From: Streptococcus gordonii
Lineage (GTDB): Bacteria; Bacillota; Bacilli; Lactobacillales; Streptococcaceae
Assembly (NCBI RefSeq): GCF_001553855.1
Contig: NZ_LQWV01000039.1
Coordinates: forward strand, 109,342-173,341
DNA length: 64,000 nucleotides
Direction: 5' to 3'
Under the pieces are notes generated by a model that did not search any database, was not told the origin of the DNA, and worked only from the letters and a program-made list of their open reading frames with translations. The stretch's first letter is position 1. Each line of letters begins with the position of its first letter. Positions 8,864 through 18,356 of the stretch are shown in pieces. The translations under genes and the position numbers were made by a program.

Positions 8864-9553
8864 TCACTGGGAAACTGCAACATTCTTTTCGGTTGTCTGA
8901 GTTAATAACCCAGCTTGATCCATTTCACGAATCAATTGTTTTATTTGAGATTCTTTACCGGGTTTTACAGTGATCGTATCGATGTGCCTTATGGCTGAAT
9001 TATCCTGAATATCAACCAAGGTTAAAGCCTTCTCATAATATTCAATCCCTTTTTTTAGTCTTTCCTGATTGTTCCATTGTAGAATTGAGTAATTTACAGA
9101 CTGATCTTTCCCAATCTCTTTATAGTAGTCCCTACCTTTTTCTTCTAAAAACTGATATAAACCAGTATTTAATAAATTTTCCCCGACCTCAGCATAAGAA
9201 ATATCCTCTAGCTGTACAACATATACCTCAATTCGGTTGTTTGTTCGTTTGGGACTTTCTTTTAGTACAGGGTGACGCTGAATCATTTCTTCTGAAAAAT
9301 GAACAGTAAATGTAAGTCCTCCACCTTCATAATGATAGCTTCCATCAGATTCGACTTTTTCTGGCTTCAAACCTAGAGAAGTAAAAATTTTTTCGATTTT
9401 TGTATTACCTTCCCTTATATCGCTAGGGGATGCCTTAAAAAGATTAAAAGTTAAGGGATTAAAAGTTGAAAAAAGTATCAAAAGTCCAATAGTTAGAAAA
9501 ACCGCAAAAGCAATCAAAATTGCTTTTAGGAGTTCAGCTACTTTATCATTCAT
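8864..9553 (-). CDS. Membrane-anchored protein of unknown function
   Basis: This 229-residue protein is not recognised. One strong membrane segment covers about residues 10-32 (ILIAFAVFLTIGLLILF), with a short inside N-terminus. An outside domain of roughly 190 residues follows, mixed alpha/beta and lysine/glutamate rich, ending in a motif like ITVKPGKESQIKQLIREMDQAG. There is no lipobox and no sorting signal. AAAGGAG precedes the ATG. It lies between a protease operon and rpsP, and no terminator is evident after it. Confidence 0.65.
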   Translation of the reverse strand: MNDKVAELLKAILIAFAVFLTIGLLILFSTFNPLTFNLFKASPSDIREGNTKIEKIFTSLGLKPEKVESDGSYHYEGGGLTFTVHFSEEMIQRHPVLKESPKRTNNRIEVYVVQLEDISYAEVGENLLNTGLYQFLEEKGRDYYKEIGKDQSVNYSILQWNNQERLKKGIEYYEKALTLVDIQDNSAIRHIDTITVKPGKESQIKQLIREMDQAGLLTQTTEKNVAVSQ

Positions 9554-9659
9554 TTTTTACTCCTTTGAATCTACGATGAACCTCCAACTCGCTCCTATGC
9601 AAGAACTCAGACCGTAAAATTGTCAAGATTTGGATTTCCCAGAAGGTCTTCTCAGACTA

Positions 9660-10643
9660 TTAAAGAAATAGCATATATATTGCATTTCCAATCATGAAAA
9701 TCGTAAAGAGCCAAAACCAGACAGACATAAAAGCTGAACGAAAGCTTCCTCTCTCAGGTTTATTTGTCTTGATATAGGCAGAAATCTCTTTACGAAGACT
9801 GTAAAGGAAATAAAGGGCTAGACCACTTCCACCATAGAGTAAGATAACGTGCACAAGTCCAACTAAAACTCCCGGTAAGTGGCTATAAAGCAATGCTAAG
9901 CCATCTCCAAGGACAAGATTGTTGAAAATGTGAAGTCCTATAGCCCAGAATACAGAATATTCTAGAGTGACGTAAGAGAAAATGAAACCAACAAAGGTAG
10001 CGAAAATGATCTGAGGTAAATTGCCATGAAAAATTCCAAATAAAAGGGAAGAGAAACTGATGGCAAATACTTTTCCATATTTTTCAAAAGTCCTTAGTCC
10101 AGCAACTCGGAAAATCAACTCTTCTGATATAGGACCGACAATAGCACTGTATAAAAACATCGTCCAGGTTGTCGAATCTGCAGAAGCAGCCTCAACTGAA
10201 GACATTAATGAGAGGCCAAAAATATTCAAAAAGGATTCAAATACCTGACTAAACAAGTTAAAAAATGTCTGGGCAAGTAAAAGCAAGCTAGTCAGAATAA
10301 GAAATGCTTTGGATGTCATTGATCTTTTTTTATATTTAAGATCAGTGCTAAAAAGTTGCTTCTTACGATATAACCAGAAAATCAAGAGGCCAACTGGTAC
10401 CGCACAAAGATACATACCCCCATCATTTGCTAGAAATTGTGATGCAGCTTCCTTTGCAGCTTGCAAATCTCCCCCTCTATGCTGATAAATAAAAATCATC
10501 AGGGTAACAATTGAATAAACAGTCACGACTGCCGACATAGCTAAAGTATACAAGAGACACAAGCCTGAAAAACGAGCAACATCCTTGCGGATTTCTTGAT
10601 TAGTTTTACTTGTCATAAATATTTCCTTAATTAAGTTAGTCAT
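9660..10643 (-). CDS. CPBP-family intramembrane glutamic endopeptidase
   Basis: This polytopic membrane protein of 327 residues carries the CPBP (CAAX prenyl protease 2-like, abortive infection) motifs: EELIFR (SEELIFRVAGLR), FGIFHGNLP and LHIFNNLVLG. The family cleaves within or near the membrane; in streptococci some members act in bacteriocin immunity. The start overlaps the preceding stop as ATGA, favouring coupling. A second ATG nine codons in has a better SD (AAGGAAATATTT). It is the last gene of the hemW operon and its substrate is unknown. Confidence 0.85.
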   Translation of the reverse strand: MTNLIKEIFMTSKTNQEIRKDVARFSGLCLLYTLAMSAVVTVYSIVTLMIFIYQHRGGDLQAAKEAASQFLANDGGMYLCAVPVGLLIFWLYRKKQLFSTDLKYKKRSMTSKAFLILTSLLLLAQTFFNLFSQVFESFLNIFGLSLMSSVEAASADSTTWTMFLYSAIVGPISEELIFRVAGLRTFEKYGKVFAISFSSLLFGIFHGNLPQIIFATFVGFIFSYVTLEYSVFWAIGLHIFNNLVLGDGLALLYSHLPGVLVGLVHVILLYGGSGLALYFLYSLRKEISAYIKTNKPERGSFRSAFMSVWFWLFTIFMIGNAIYMLFL

Positions 10644-11260
10644 TTAACCTTTCTGCTCAGGAAATACAAGGTCGAAAAAATTCCCTCATACAGCAAAGCA
10701 AAAAGAATAAAAGCGTGCATGAAAAATTCTTCAGGTAGAATCCAAATGACTGGATCCTTGGCTGGATCAAACAACCAGGTGCTATCACCAACAAAAAGAA
10801 CTTGATGAAAGAGCGTAAAAAAATTGTTAAAACCAATCATGAAGACCAGTCCTGTTAGAACAAGTGGCAAAAGACTAATCATTAGAAAAGCCCGTCTGTA
10901 GAGACCTAAAAATCCCTTTTTGACTACTTTTTTGATAAAGAAAAACAAAGCAGGCAGAGTAACTAGAAAAATAGCTTGCGCCAAGTGAAAAAGATACTTG
11001 ACTGCCTGAAAATGATGCAGACCTGCTGCCGACGAACGGAAATCCGGCATCGCCAATTTTTGACTAAAAGGATTGGTCAGGTAATTCATCAAAATATTAA
11101 AATTATACTGAATGGTCTCTGATTTTAAATATACTTTATCTGGCAGGTTGAAATAAGAAATCTCTATTGGGTATAAGAGCCAAGCCAGATAAATGGTTAA
11201 CATGATAGCTGTTGCCAGCAAGCACAAGACGCTGGCTGAAAATCTTACCTTATCACGCAT
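10640..11260 (-). CDS. TIGR01906 family integral membrane protein
   Basis: This 206-residue protein has about five hydrophobic segments, a large extracellular loop after the first ([20 protein letters not shown]), and an [13 protein letters not shown] patch typical of the TIGR01906/DUF1461 family. The function is unknown. It overlaps both neighbours by a few bases, so it belongs to the hemW-thioesterase-HAD-TIGR01906-CPBP operon. The constant pairing with a CPBP protease in this operon hints at a joint membrane role, which is inference. Confidence 0.8.
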   Translation of the reverse strand: MRDKVRFSASVLCLLATAIMLTIYLAWLLYPIEISYFNLPDKVYLKSETIQYNFNILMNYLTNPFSQKLAMPDFRSSAAGLHHFQAVKYLFHLAQAIFLVTLPALFFFIKKVVKKGFLGLYRRAFLMISLLPLVLTGLVFMIGFNNFFTLFHQVLFVGDSTWLFDPAKDPVIWILPEEFFMHAFILFALLYEGIFSTLYFLSRKVK

Positions 11261-12023
11261 CGAAGTCCCACTCCGCTAGGCTAGACAAGACATATGTCGG
11301 TTGGATCGGCAGATTTGGCACCTCTTCTGGCAGTGTAAATCCTGTTGTAACTAAGAGGGTCGGAATGCCGTTATCGATTCCCGCTCGAATATCTGTCAGA
11401 TAGTTATCACCCACCATGACCACTTCTTCACGCGCCAGTCCTAGATGCTCTATGGCTTTTTCCATGATAATTGCGTTAGGCTTGCCGATAAAGGTTGGCT
11501 CAACCCGAGTAGCGGCTTCCAAGAGGGCATTGATAGCACCCGCTCCTGGCTGCAGTCCTCGCTCAGTCGGAATATTGAGATCAGGATTGGTTCCGATAAA
11601 GTGAGCACCCTTTTGAATGGCCAGAGTCGCTATTGTTAGCTTCTCATAGTCCACTTCCCAATCCAACCCCACTACTACATAGTCAGGATTTTCTGTATCT
11701 TCTATATAGCCAGCTTCTTCAATGGCATGTTTAAGCCCGACATCTCCGATAACATAGACTTTCTTGCCCAGATTTTTCTCCTGCATATAGTCAATGGTAG
11801 CCAGAGTTGCTGTGTAAATGGTATCAAGTGGTGTCTCAATGTTGAAATTCTCAGCTAACATGGTTTGAACCATTTCTGGCGTGCGTGTAGTATTATTGGT
11901 CACAAAAAGATAGGGAATTTTGCGTTTCTGCAAGTCATGCACAAAGGCTTCACCAGCCGGAATTCGGCTCTTGCCCTTATAAATCGTACCGTCTAAATCA
12001 ATCAAATATCCTTTATAAGTCAT
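11253..12023 (-). CDS. TIGR01457 family HAD-type hydrolase (NagD-like)
   Basis: This 256-residue HAD phosphatase has a C2 cap. Motif I is [12 protein letters not shown], motif II is FVTNNTTRT, the motif III Lys is in [12 protein letters not shown], and motif IV is [12 protein letters not shown]. Members dephosphorylate small sugar or nucleotide phosphates; the natural substrate is not known. It overlaps the next gene by 8 nt and follows the acyl-ACP thioesterase by 11 nt in the same operon. Confidence 0.9.
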   Translation of the reverse strand: MTYKGYLIDLDGTIYKGKSRIPAGEAFVHDLQKRKIPYLFVTNNTTRTPEMVQTMLAENFNIETPLDTIYTATLATIDYMQEKNLGKKVYVIGDVGLKHAIEEAGYIEDTENPDYVVVGLDWEVDYEKLTIATLAIQKGAHFIGTNPDLNIPTERGLQPGAGAINALLEAATRVEPTFIGKPNAIIMEKAIEHLGLAREEVVMVGDNYLTDIRAGIDNGIPTLLVTTGFTLPEEVPNLPIQPTYVLSSLAEWDFDA

Positions 12024-12034
12024 TTCTACTCTTC

Positions 12035-12775
12035 CTAACTTTCCTGATTAAACTCTTGCCAGGTAACCAAAGCCTGAGCATTCACTTCACCTTCACTGGA
12101 AATCTGGTGATTACTTTGTAGACCATCTAAGTCGTAGCTTGAAGCAATCATGCCGCCTGGTCGAACTTCTTTGACATACTTGAGATGGATTTTCTTAGGA
12201 ATATACTTCATGAGGAAATCCGCTCCCATGACCTCAAAAATCCAGTCCAGATACTTGCTATTATTGACATGACCGTTCATATCTAAGTCGTAAAAGCGCA
12301 CATGATAATCCTTGCTGACAGGATTTTCTAAAGCTGGATACTTGGGGCCACGCAGTAATTTCTTGGAAAAATCGGACTGATAAGGAGCGACAATCTCAGG
12401 TTCAACTGCATGAACCTTGCGACTATCCCGATCCATAAGGACAAAGGTTGCCATCATCTGTATAATGGCTTCACCCGCTTCATCAAAAATCGTAAAGCGA
12501 CGGTAGCAAAAAAGCCGGTTGTAGCTCAAGGCTTCAGTCTCGATAGTAATCTCCTCTGCAAAGCGAGGCAGACGTGTCACATCGATATCGTAGTCCGTGA
12601 TAATCCAGACTAGGTTATATTGATCTAACATATCCTTATCGCTGACGCCAAGCTCGATTGACTGCATCCCCGATACCTGCAAGGACAGCAGGATGACATC
12701 TGGAAGCTTGATATGGCCATTCATATCTGCCATATCAAAAGGAATTTTCATTTTCATTTGATAAGTTAAGCCCAT
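12035..12775 (-). CDS. Acyl-ACP thioesterase (FatA/FatB-like double hotdog)
   Basis: This 246-residue protein has two tandem hotdog domains: an N-terminal one with [20 protein letters not shown], and a C-terminal one with [20 protein letters not shown], the usual catalytic-loop form. It hydrolyses acyl-ACP to release free fatty acid. It sits 3 nt after hemW and is cotranscribed with it in streptococci. Confidence 0.9.
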   Translation of the reverse strand: MGLTYQMKMKIPFDMADMNGHIKLPDVILLSLQVSGMQSIELGVSDKDMLDQYNLVWIITDYDIDVTRLPRFAEEITIETEALSYNRLFCYRRFTIFDEAGEAIIQMMATFVLMDRDSRKVHAVEPEIVAPYQSDFSKKLLRGPKYPALENPVSKDYHVRFYDLDMNGHVNNSKYLDWIFEVMGADFLMKYIPKKIHLKYVKEVRPGGMIASSYDLDGLQSNHQISSEGEVNAQALVTWQEFNQES

Positions 12776-12778
12776 GAT

Positions 12779-13909
12779 TTACTCCAATATAAATTTCTCA
12801 GCAACCGTATCGCCCAAAAAGAGGCCTTTCTTGGTCATACGCACGATGTCTCTGTCCGGCACTAGCAAGCCCTGCTCAGTCAGTTCAGCCACAACTGCTC
12901 CGTATTGACCTTCAAAGGAAAGGCCGAATTTTTCCTCAAAGCGCTTTTTAGAAACACCTGATTTCTTCCGCAGTCCTAGAAACATCTCTTCTTCTATCTT
13001 TTCTTTCAGCGTCAGCACTTCTTCCTGCACGCGGGTATTGCCTGCTTCCACCGCCTGCAGATAATGACGAATTGGCCCGTGGTTTTTATAGCGAACACCA
13101 TTGACATAGCCAGACGCTCCCGCTCCGATACCATAATATTCAGCATTGTCCCAGTACATGAGATTGTGACGACTCTCAAAGCCTGGCTTAGAAAAGTTTG
13201 AAATCTCATAATGCTCAAAACCTGCTTTTCCCAGCTCAGCTATAATGTATTCAAACATCTCCGCTTCCAAGTCTTCCTTGGGCAGAGGCAACTTCCCTCG
13301 TCGCATCCGATTCATGAAGACCGTATGATTTTCCAAAATCAAGCTGTACAGACTCATGTGGGGAATGTCCAGGGCAATAGCCTTGGCAACATTGATTTTC
13401 ACATCTTCCATAGTCTGCTTGGGCAGGGCATAAATCAAATCGATCGAGATATTGTCAAAACCAGCTTTTTTGAGATTGGCAATATTCTCATAGATGTCCC
13501 CTTCCGAGTGACTGCGGCCAATCTGCTTGAGCATGCGGTCATTGAAGGTCTGTACGCCCAACGAAACCCGATTGACAAGCGAGTCTTTAAGTACAGCAAT
13601 CTTCTCCTGATCCAAGTCCCCAGGATTGGCTTCAATAGTCAGCTCTTCTAGATAAGACAAGTCAAGCTTGTCAGTCAGCTTTTCCAGTAAAAAAGCCAAT
13701 TGAGGAGCAGATAGAGCGGTCGGAGTTCCGCCACCGATATAGAGGGTACGGAGCTTTTTGATGTCGTAAGAATCATACTCCTCAATCAAATGCTCCAGAT
13801 AACTATCTACTGGCTGATTTTTGATAAAAACCTTGGAAAAATCGCAGTAATAACAAATCTGAGTACAAAAAGGAATGTGTACATAAGCAGAGGTTGGTTT
13901 GGTTTGCAT
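12779..13909 (-). CDS. hemW: Radical SAM protein HemW (YggW)
   Basis: This 376-residue radical SAM enzyme has the 4Fe-4S cluster motif CTQICYYCDF (CxxxCxxC) at the N-terminus, IGGGTPTALS and the C-terminal HemW domain. HemW is described as a heme chaperone and was formerly misnamed coproporphyrinogen oxidase; its role in heme-auxotrophic streptococci is unclear. It heads the five-gene operon. There is no SD before the ATG: a TGGTATAAT ends 7 nt upstream, so the mRNA may be leaderless. Confidence 0.92.
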   Translation of the reverse strand: MQTKPTSAYVHIPFCTQICYYCDFSKVFIKNQPVDSYLEHLIEEYDSYDIKKLRTLYIGGGTPTALSAPQLAFLLEKLTDKLDLSYLEELTIEANPGDLDQEKIAVLKDSLVNRVSLGVQTFNDRMLKQIGRSHSEGDIYENIANLKKAGFDNISIDLIYALPKQTMEDVKINVAKAIALDIPHMSLYSLILENHTVFMNRMRRGKLPLPKEDLEAEMFEYIIAELGKAGFEHYEISNFSKPGFESRHNLMYWDNAEYYGIGAGASGYVNGVRYKNHGPIRHYLQAVEAGNTRVQEEVLTLKEKIEEEMFLGLRKKSGVSKKRFEEKFGLSFEGQYGAVVAELTEQGLLVPDRDIVRMTKKGLFLGDTVAEKFILE

Positions 13910-13916
13910 AGTACTT

Positions 13917-13925
13917 ATTATACCA
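13917..13925 (-). promoter_or_regulatory. Extended -10 promoter of hemW (leaderless geometry)
   Basis: TGGTATAAT on the minus strand leaves 7 nt (AAGTACT) before the hemW ATG, so transcription should begin at or next to the start codon. No -35 at normal distance is obvious, which fits an extended -10 promoter. Confidence 0.6.
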
Positions 13926-13975
13926 TATATAGACAGTCAAGAGAGAAAGTTATCTTATATCTTACATTTTATATT

Positions 13976-14010
13976 AGAAAAGTAGCAAACAAATAGCTTG
14001 CTACTTTTCT
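13976..14010. terminator. Terminator downstream of the ABC exporter operon
   Basis: AGAAAAGTAGCAA and TTGCTACTTTTCT form a 13-bp perfect stem with a 9-nt loop. It lies 38 nt after the stop of the minus-strand ABC gene. Confidence 0.85.
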
Positions 14011-14048
14011 TATTACGATGTGAATTTCCTGTTAGCTAAGATAATTCT

Positions 14049-15794
14049 TTAACTTTCCGTATCTATCCGCCAGCTGGCGGCTGTTTTTCTTTCTTGGATA
14101 AACTTACTGTAGATACCTTGTTTAGCTAGTAAGTCTTGGTGTTTACCCTGCTCGACAATGCGGCCTTGATCCAGCACCAAAATCTGGTCTGCATGCTCAA
14201 CCGTCTTGAGTCGGTGGGCAATCATGATAATGGTCTTATCGCGAGTCAAAGCTTGAATAGCCTGCATGAGGGCTTCTTCGTTTTCTGGGTCAACATTGGC
14301 TGTTGCTTCATCCAGAATGATAATAGGTGCATCCTTGATAATAGCCCGTGCAATGGAAATGCGCTGACGCTCACCTCCAGAAAGACTAGCACCTCCTTCA
14401 CCAATCTTGGTGTCATAGCCATCAGGCAGCGATAGGATAAAGTCATGACAGGACGCTTTCTTAGCAGCCTCTATCACTTCTTCCTGACTGGCCTCCGGCT
14501 TGCCAAAACGAATGTTATTGGCAATGGTATCCTCAAAGAGATAGACACTTTGGAAGACAAAGCTGAAATTACGAATCAGGCTGTCATAGCTGTAATCCCT
14601 GACATCATGCCCGTCCAGACTGATACTTCCCTGGTCCACATCCCAGAAGCGGGCAATGAGGTTGCAGAGCGTTGTTTTGCCTGATCCAGAAGGTCCGACC
14701 AGAGCAGTTGTCGTCTTTTCGGGAATGGTAAGGGAAACCCGGTCAATGATTTTCTTATTTCCATAAGAGAAGCTAACATCTCTCAGCTCAATCCTGCTGC
14801 TCTTAGGCTCAATATCCTGACCGCTGATGTCCATCGGCTGGATAGCCAAGACTTGATTGACCATATCAACCGACAAATCAACAATGCGCAGGAGAGAAGA
14901 GAAAGAGCCAACGCCGTCTAGATTTTCATAAATCATAAAACCACTGACAATCATCATAATGGTTACCAGCAGCTCCATACTGCCATTGAGATAAAAGTAG
15001 ATAGAGAAAAGCCCCATAAAGAGACCGGTCAGCTTGGTCACCATACCCTGGAGGGCAATGTAAGGTGAGGTCACGAGTGTCATTTTGGTATCTAGCTGAC
15101 TCTTGCCTTCAATAGCCTTGGACAGCTTCTTGGCAGAACGGTTGACCAGATTGTAGTTCTTAACTTCAGCAATCCCTTGGCTGTACTCCAAAACAACGGC
15201 TACTAGGTCCATATCCGCCTGATACTTGTCATCAGAAACCTTGCCAACTTGCCAACGCATGAGGGTATTTGGCAGGAGAAAGAGGACGAGACCCACCAAG
15301 AGAACCAGTCCAACACGCCAGTCATAGAGAAAGACCAAAACAGTGATGAGACCAGTAGTTAGAAAGCCCTGCACAGTCATCATAACCACTCGCGTAGCTA
15401 CATCAGACAACCCTTCCAGCGTATTAGTCGTAACACTGGTAATCTTGCCCAAGCTATTTTGATTAAAGTAACCCATGGGTAGATAGCGCATGTGCTCGGC
15501 AATTTCAATCCGCTTCTGAGCACAGGTATGATAGCCTGCTTCCGTCTGCAGCATGGTAATTTTCAGGGTAATCCAGACGTTTAGGACAGTTGATACCAAC
15601 ATGATACCCAGAGCCAGCCAGAAGGTCTGCATAGAGAGATTCTTCTCAATCAGTCCCATAACGACTAGGCCGATTGCTGGAATACGCAGAGCAATGATAA
15701 AGGACTTGATGACGCCCAGATAAATAGATTGATAAAATTTCCTACGGTCCTCTGCCGTACAGAAATCAAAGAATTTCTTCAATATGTTAAGCAT
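14049..15794 (-). CDS. ABC exporter half-transporter, second subunit
   Basis: This 581-residue half-transporter has six transmembrane segments in about residues 1-310, then an ATPase domain with Walker A GPSGSGKTTL, signature LSGGERQR and Walker B IIILDEAT. It overlaps the partner gene by 8 nt, and the two should form a heterodimer. The TMD sequence recalls the IrtAB/YbtPQ-like group, some of which import siderophores despite an exporter fold, but the substrate cannot be read from sequence. It is regulated with the upstream TetR gene. Confidence 0.9.
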   Translation of the reverse strand: MLNILKKFFDFCTAEDRRKFYQSIYLGVIKSFIIALRIPAIGLVVMGLIEKNLSMQTFWLALGIMLVSTVLNVWITLKITMLQTEAGYHTCAQKRIEIAEHMRYLPMGYFNQNSLGKITSVTTNTLEGLSDVATRVVMMTVQGFLTTGLITVLVFLYDWRVGLVLLVGLVLFLLPNTLMRWQVGKVSDDKYQADMDLVAVVLEYSQGIAEVKNYNLVNRSAKKLSKAIEGKSQLDTKMTLVTSPYIALQGMVTKLTGLFMGLFSIYFYLNGSMELLVTIMMIVSGFMIYENLDGVGSFSSLLRIVDLSVDMVNQVLAIQPMDISGQDIEPKSSRIELRDVSFSYGNKKIIDRVSLTIPEKTTTALVGPSGSGKTTLCNLIARFWDVDQGSISLDGHDVRDYSYDSLIRNFSFVFQSVYLFEDTIANNIRFGKPEASQEEVIEAAKKASCHDFILSLPDGYDTKIGEGGASLSGGERQRISIARAIIKDAPIIILDEATANVDPENEEALMQAIQALTRDKTIIMIAHRLKTVEHADQILVLDQGRIVEQGKHQDLLAKQGIYSKFIQERKTAASWRIDTES

Positions 15795-17553
15795 GAGTCA
15801 GCCCTCCTTCCATTTCACCACTATCCCTAGTAGCAATATGGGCTTGCCACATGGAAGCATAAAGCGGACTTGCTGTCAGCAATTCTTCATGCCGACCTCT
15901 AGCTTCAATCCGACCATCATTGACCAGGACTATCTGGTCAGCACTCATGATTGTAGACAGTCTGTGGGCAATGACAATCAAGGTCCGTCCTTCAATCAGA
16001 CGAGCTAGACTGAACTGAATCCGTGCTTCATTTTCCGGATCTGTATAAGCAGTCGCTTCATCTAAGATAAGAATTGGCGCATCCTTAAGCATAGCACGGG
16101 CTATGGCAATCCGCTGACGCTCCCCGCCAGATAGATGACCGCCGCCAGAGCCTACTTGAGTTTCAAAGCCGTCTTCCAAGTTCATGATAAAGTCATAACA
16201 GCCACAGCGACAGGCAATTTCGATGACCTCTTCATCAGATGCTGCTGGATTTCCCATCCGGATATTTTCCATAATAGTCTCATCAAAGAGATAGTTATCC
16301 TGGGTCACGTAAGCAATCTGCCGACTGTAATAGTCTAGCGGAAGCTGACGAATATCCAAGCCACCATAGGTAATCTGACCAGAACTGACATCCCAGAAAG
16401 AAGCTAGAAGCTTGGCAATTGTAGACTTACCTGAGCCTGATGGCCCAACCAAAGCATTGATGCTGCCAGCCTTAATATCTAGCGAAATACCGTGCAGCAC
16501 TTCCTCTTCATCCGTATAGCCAAAGCTGACATCCGTCATGACCAGATCCCTTCCTTTTGGAAGTTCTCTCAGCTCCTGAGGCCTTTTCAAATCAGGCTTT
16601 TCCAAAATATCAATGACTTGACCAAAAATAGTCCCGATTTTCCGTAAATCGTCCATGTAGCTAGCTACTAAAATCAGAGGAGTCAGAAGACTGAGCGACA
16701 GAATAATCATTAGAATGAAATTGCCGGCAGTCAAGCTACCTTGCAGATAGAAATAACAGCCAGCCGGTAGTAGAAAGAGCAAGCCTGATGGCAGAAAAGC
16801 AGTCACAATCCCCATCTCCAGATTGAACTTGCGCATCCACTCAATAAAGCAGTCTGCTCCTTCTCTAGCAGCCGTCACAAACTTATCGTATGAAAATTTT
16901 TCCTTGCCAAAGACCTTGATGACCTCAATCCCATTGATGTATTCCACCGCTGTATCATTGAGTTTTTTGGTCTTGACCAGAGTATTTTGATAGTCCGCTT
17001 CGCTATTGGCAGCCATCCGAACATAGGCCAGCACCACAATAGGAATAGTCAGGAGAGACAGCAAGGTCAGCCGCCAATCAATGACCAGCATGGCAATGAG
17101 GACAATAATCGGACCAAAAATTCCAGCAGTAAACTCTGGAATCAGGTGAGCCAAGGTCGTTTCGGTCGCATCCACCCGCTCAACGATAATGTTCTTATAA
17201 CTGCCTGATGACTGACTAAGCACTATACCTAGAGGCAGCCTAGCTAGCTTGTCTGTCAGGCGGCGCCGCATTTCCGCTAGAATCTTAAAAGTAGCCGTAT
17301 GCGACAGCATGGTGGAAATACCGTGAAATCCCCAGTAGCCAATCCAGGCCAGACCTGCCCAAGCTGACTGCTGCAGGTAGAAGTCCCAGTTTTTATTGCC
17401 CGCTAAGAGCTGATTAATCATTCCACCAATAAAGAAATAAGGCAGAAATCCTGAAATCACAGAAGCAAAGGCAAAGATCAGACTGAGCACAAAATATATC
17501 TTATGAAGGGAAACAAAGTCCCAGATCCAAGCAAGGACAGATTTTTTCTTCAT
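15787..17553 (-). CDS. ABC exporter half-transporter, first subunit
   Basis: This 588-residue TMD-NBD half-transporter has Walker A GPSGSGKSTI, signature LSGGERQR and Walker B ILILDEATA. The TMD includes SYKNIIVERVDATETTLAHLIPEF, close to the IrtA/YbtP-like subfamily. It is translationally coupled to the next half-transporter through an 8-nt overlap. It starts 18 nt after the TetR stop, so regulator and exporter form one operon. Drug efflux and siderophore or peptide transport are both possible. Confidence 0.9.
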   Translation of the reverse strand: MKKKSVLAWIWDFVSLHKIYFVLSLIFAFASVISGFLPYFFIGGMINQLLAGNKNWDFYLQQSAWAGLAWIGYWGFHGISTMLSHTATFKILAEMRRRLTDKLARLPLGIVLSQSSGSYKNIIVERVDATETTLAHLIPEFTAGIFGPIIVLIAMLVIDWRLTLLSLLTIPIVVLAYVRMAANSEADYQNTLVKTKKLNDTAVEYINGIEVIKVFGKEKFSYDKFVTAAREGADCFIEWMRKFNLEMGIVTAFLPSGLLFLLPAGCYFYLQGSLTAGNFILMIILSLSLLTPLILVASYMDDLRKIGTIFGQVIDILEKPDLKRPQELRELPKGRDLVMTDVSFGYTDEEEVLHGISLDIKAGSINALVGPSGSGKSTIAKLLASFWDVSSGQITYGGLDIRQLPLDYYSRQIAYVTQDNYLFDETIMENIRMGNPAASDEEVIEIACRCGCYDFIMNLEDGFETQVGSGGGHLSGGERQRIAIARAMLKDAPILILDEATAYTDPENEARIQFSLARLIEGRTLIVIAHRLSTIMSADQIVLVNDGRIEARGRHEELLTASPLYASMWQAHIATRDSGEMEGGLTHA

Positions 17554-17571
17554 AGAATTTCCTTCTTTCTA

Positions 17572-18183
17572 TCAAAAACCTAGCAAACCTCCCCAGTCAA
17601 ACAAGTCCATGATGGAATGGCAAAATTCCAGCGCCTGCTCTTGGGGCCAGTCTTGAGCCAAAGGCTCAAATACAGCTGTATAATAAGCTGTCATGCACGA
17701 TCGCAGAAACTCGTATTTGACCAAATGATTAATTCTCTCCTCTTTGTAAGCCAGCTCCAAATAGCGATAAGTCTCGTCTGCAGCCAAATGAGGCAGACGC
17801 GTCCTGAAGTCCGCTTGCGAAGAACCCTGAGATTTAAAGAGCATGAGTTGCATAATATCCTTATGCTCATAGAGAATCTGCATCAGGGACTGGAGATCCT
17901 CCAAGCGATGGGCCCACATATCAGACAGGTGTCCCTCTTCTAGGAAAGCATAGTCACGTCGCTTCTGCTCTTGTCCATACTGGTCTAAGGCTGTCATAGT
18001 AGGCTCAAGCAGGGTAGCAAAGAGACTGTCCTTACCCTCATAGCGCTTATAAAGAGCACCAGTCGTCAAGCCAGCAGCGCGACAAATTCTTCGCAATGAA
18101 GCATCCTGATAGCCATAAGCCAAGAACTCACTCCTCGCGCTTTCCAAGATTTTTTCGTTTAGCTCATCTGTTTCTTTTTTCAT
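17572..18183 (-). CDS. TetR/AcrR family transcriptional regulator
   Basis: This 203-residue protein has the N-terminal TetR helix-turn-helix at about residues 25-50 (ASLRRICRAAGLTTGALYKRYEGKDSLF). The C-terminal ligand domain is variable. It is the first gene of the TetR-ABC-ABC operon, preceded by an exact-consensus promoter and a 15-nt palindrome just downstream of the start site. Autorepression relieved by a transported ligand is the likely scheme. Confidence 0.92.
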   Translation of the reverse strand: MKKETDELNEKILESARSEFLAYGYQDASLRRICRAAGLTTGALYKRYEGKDSLFATLLEPTMTALDQYGQEQKRRDYAFLEEGHLSDMWAHRLEDLQSLMQILYEHKDIMQLMLFKSQGSSQADFRTRLPHLAADETYRYLELAYKEERINHLVKYEFLRSCMTAYYTAVFEPLAQDWPQEQALEFCHSIMDLFDWGGLLGF

Positions 18184-18194
18184 GATTTTAAATT

Positions 18195-18209
18195 GATAAC
18201 ACTGTTATC
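18195..18209. promoter_or_regulatory. Candidate TetR operator
   Basis: GATAACACTGTTATC is a palindrome with 6-nt arms around a 3-nt centre. It lies between the predicted start site and the TetR ATG. A second dyad, TGACA...TGTCA, overlaps the promoter spacer. Confidence 0.6.
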
Positions 18210-18223
18210 GCCTTTCTTCTTTT

Positions 18224-18252
18224 ATTATAAATTCTGACAATTTAACTGTCAA
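18224..18252 (-). promoter_or_regulatory. Consensus sigma-A promoter of the TetR-ABC operon
   Basis: TTGACA (18247-18252), a 17-nt spacer and TATAAT (18224-18229) on the minus strand match the consensus at every position. Such strength fits a tightly repressed operon. Confidence 0.85.
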
Positions 18253-18260
18253 GGAAAAAC

Positions 18261-18290
18261 AAAAAAGACCGAGAAATATTTTCATCGGTC
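18261..18290 (-). terminator. Terminator upstream of the TetR operon
   Basis: On the minus strand, GACCGA and TCGGTC with a 12-nt loop are followed by six T. It shields the TetR promoter from read-through. Confidence 0.65.
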
Positions 18291-18327
18291 CAGTACTATT
18301 ACTTTTCCTCTTGTAAACATGACAAAA

Positions 18328-18347
18328 GGAGCTTATTAACAAGCTCC
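18328..18347 (-). terminator. Hairpin after the GNAT gene
   Basis: GGAGCTT and AAGCTCC pair across a 6-nt loop and are followed on the minus strand by TTTTG. It lies 9 nt after the acetyltransferase stop. Confidence 0.6.
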
Positions 18348-18356
18348 TCTAGAATT

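Noticed and set aside
13211..13651. 146-codon plus-strand frame within hemW
   Set aside because: Antisense shadow of a well-conserved radical SAM gene; no SD and no family match.
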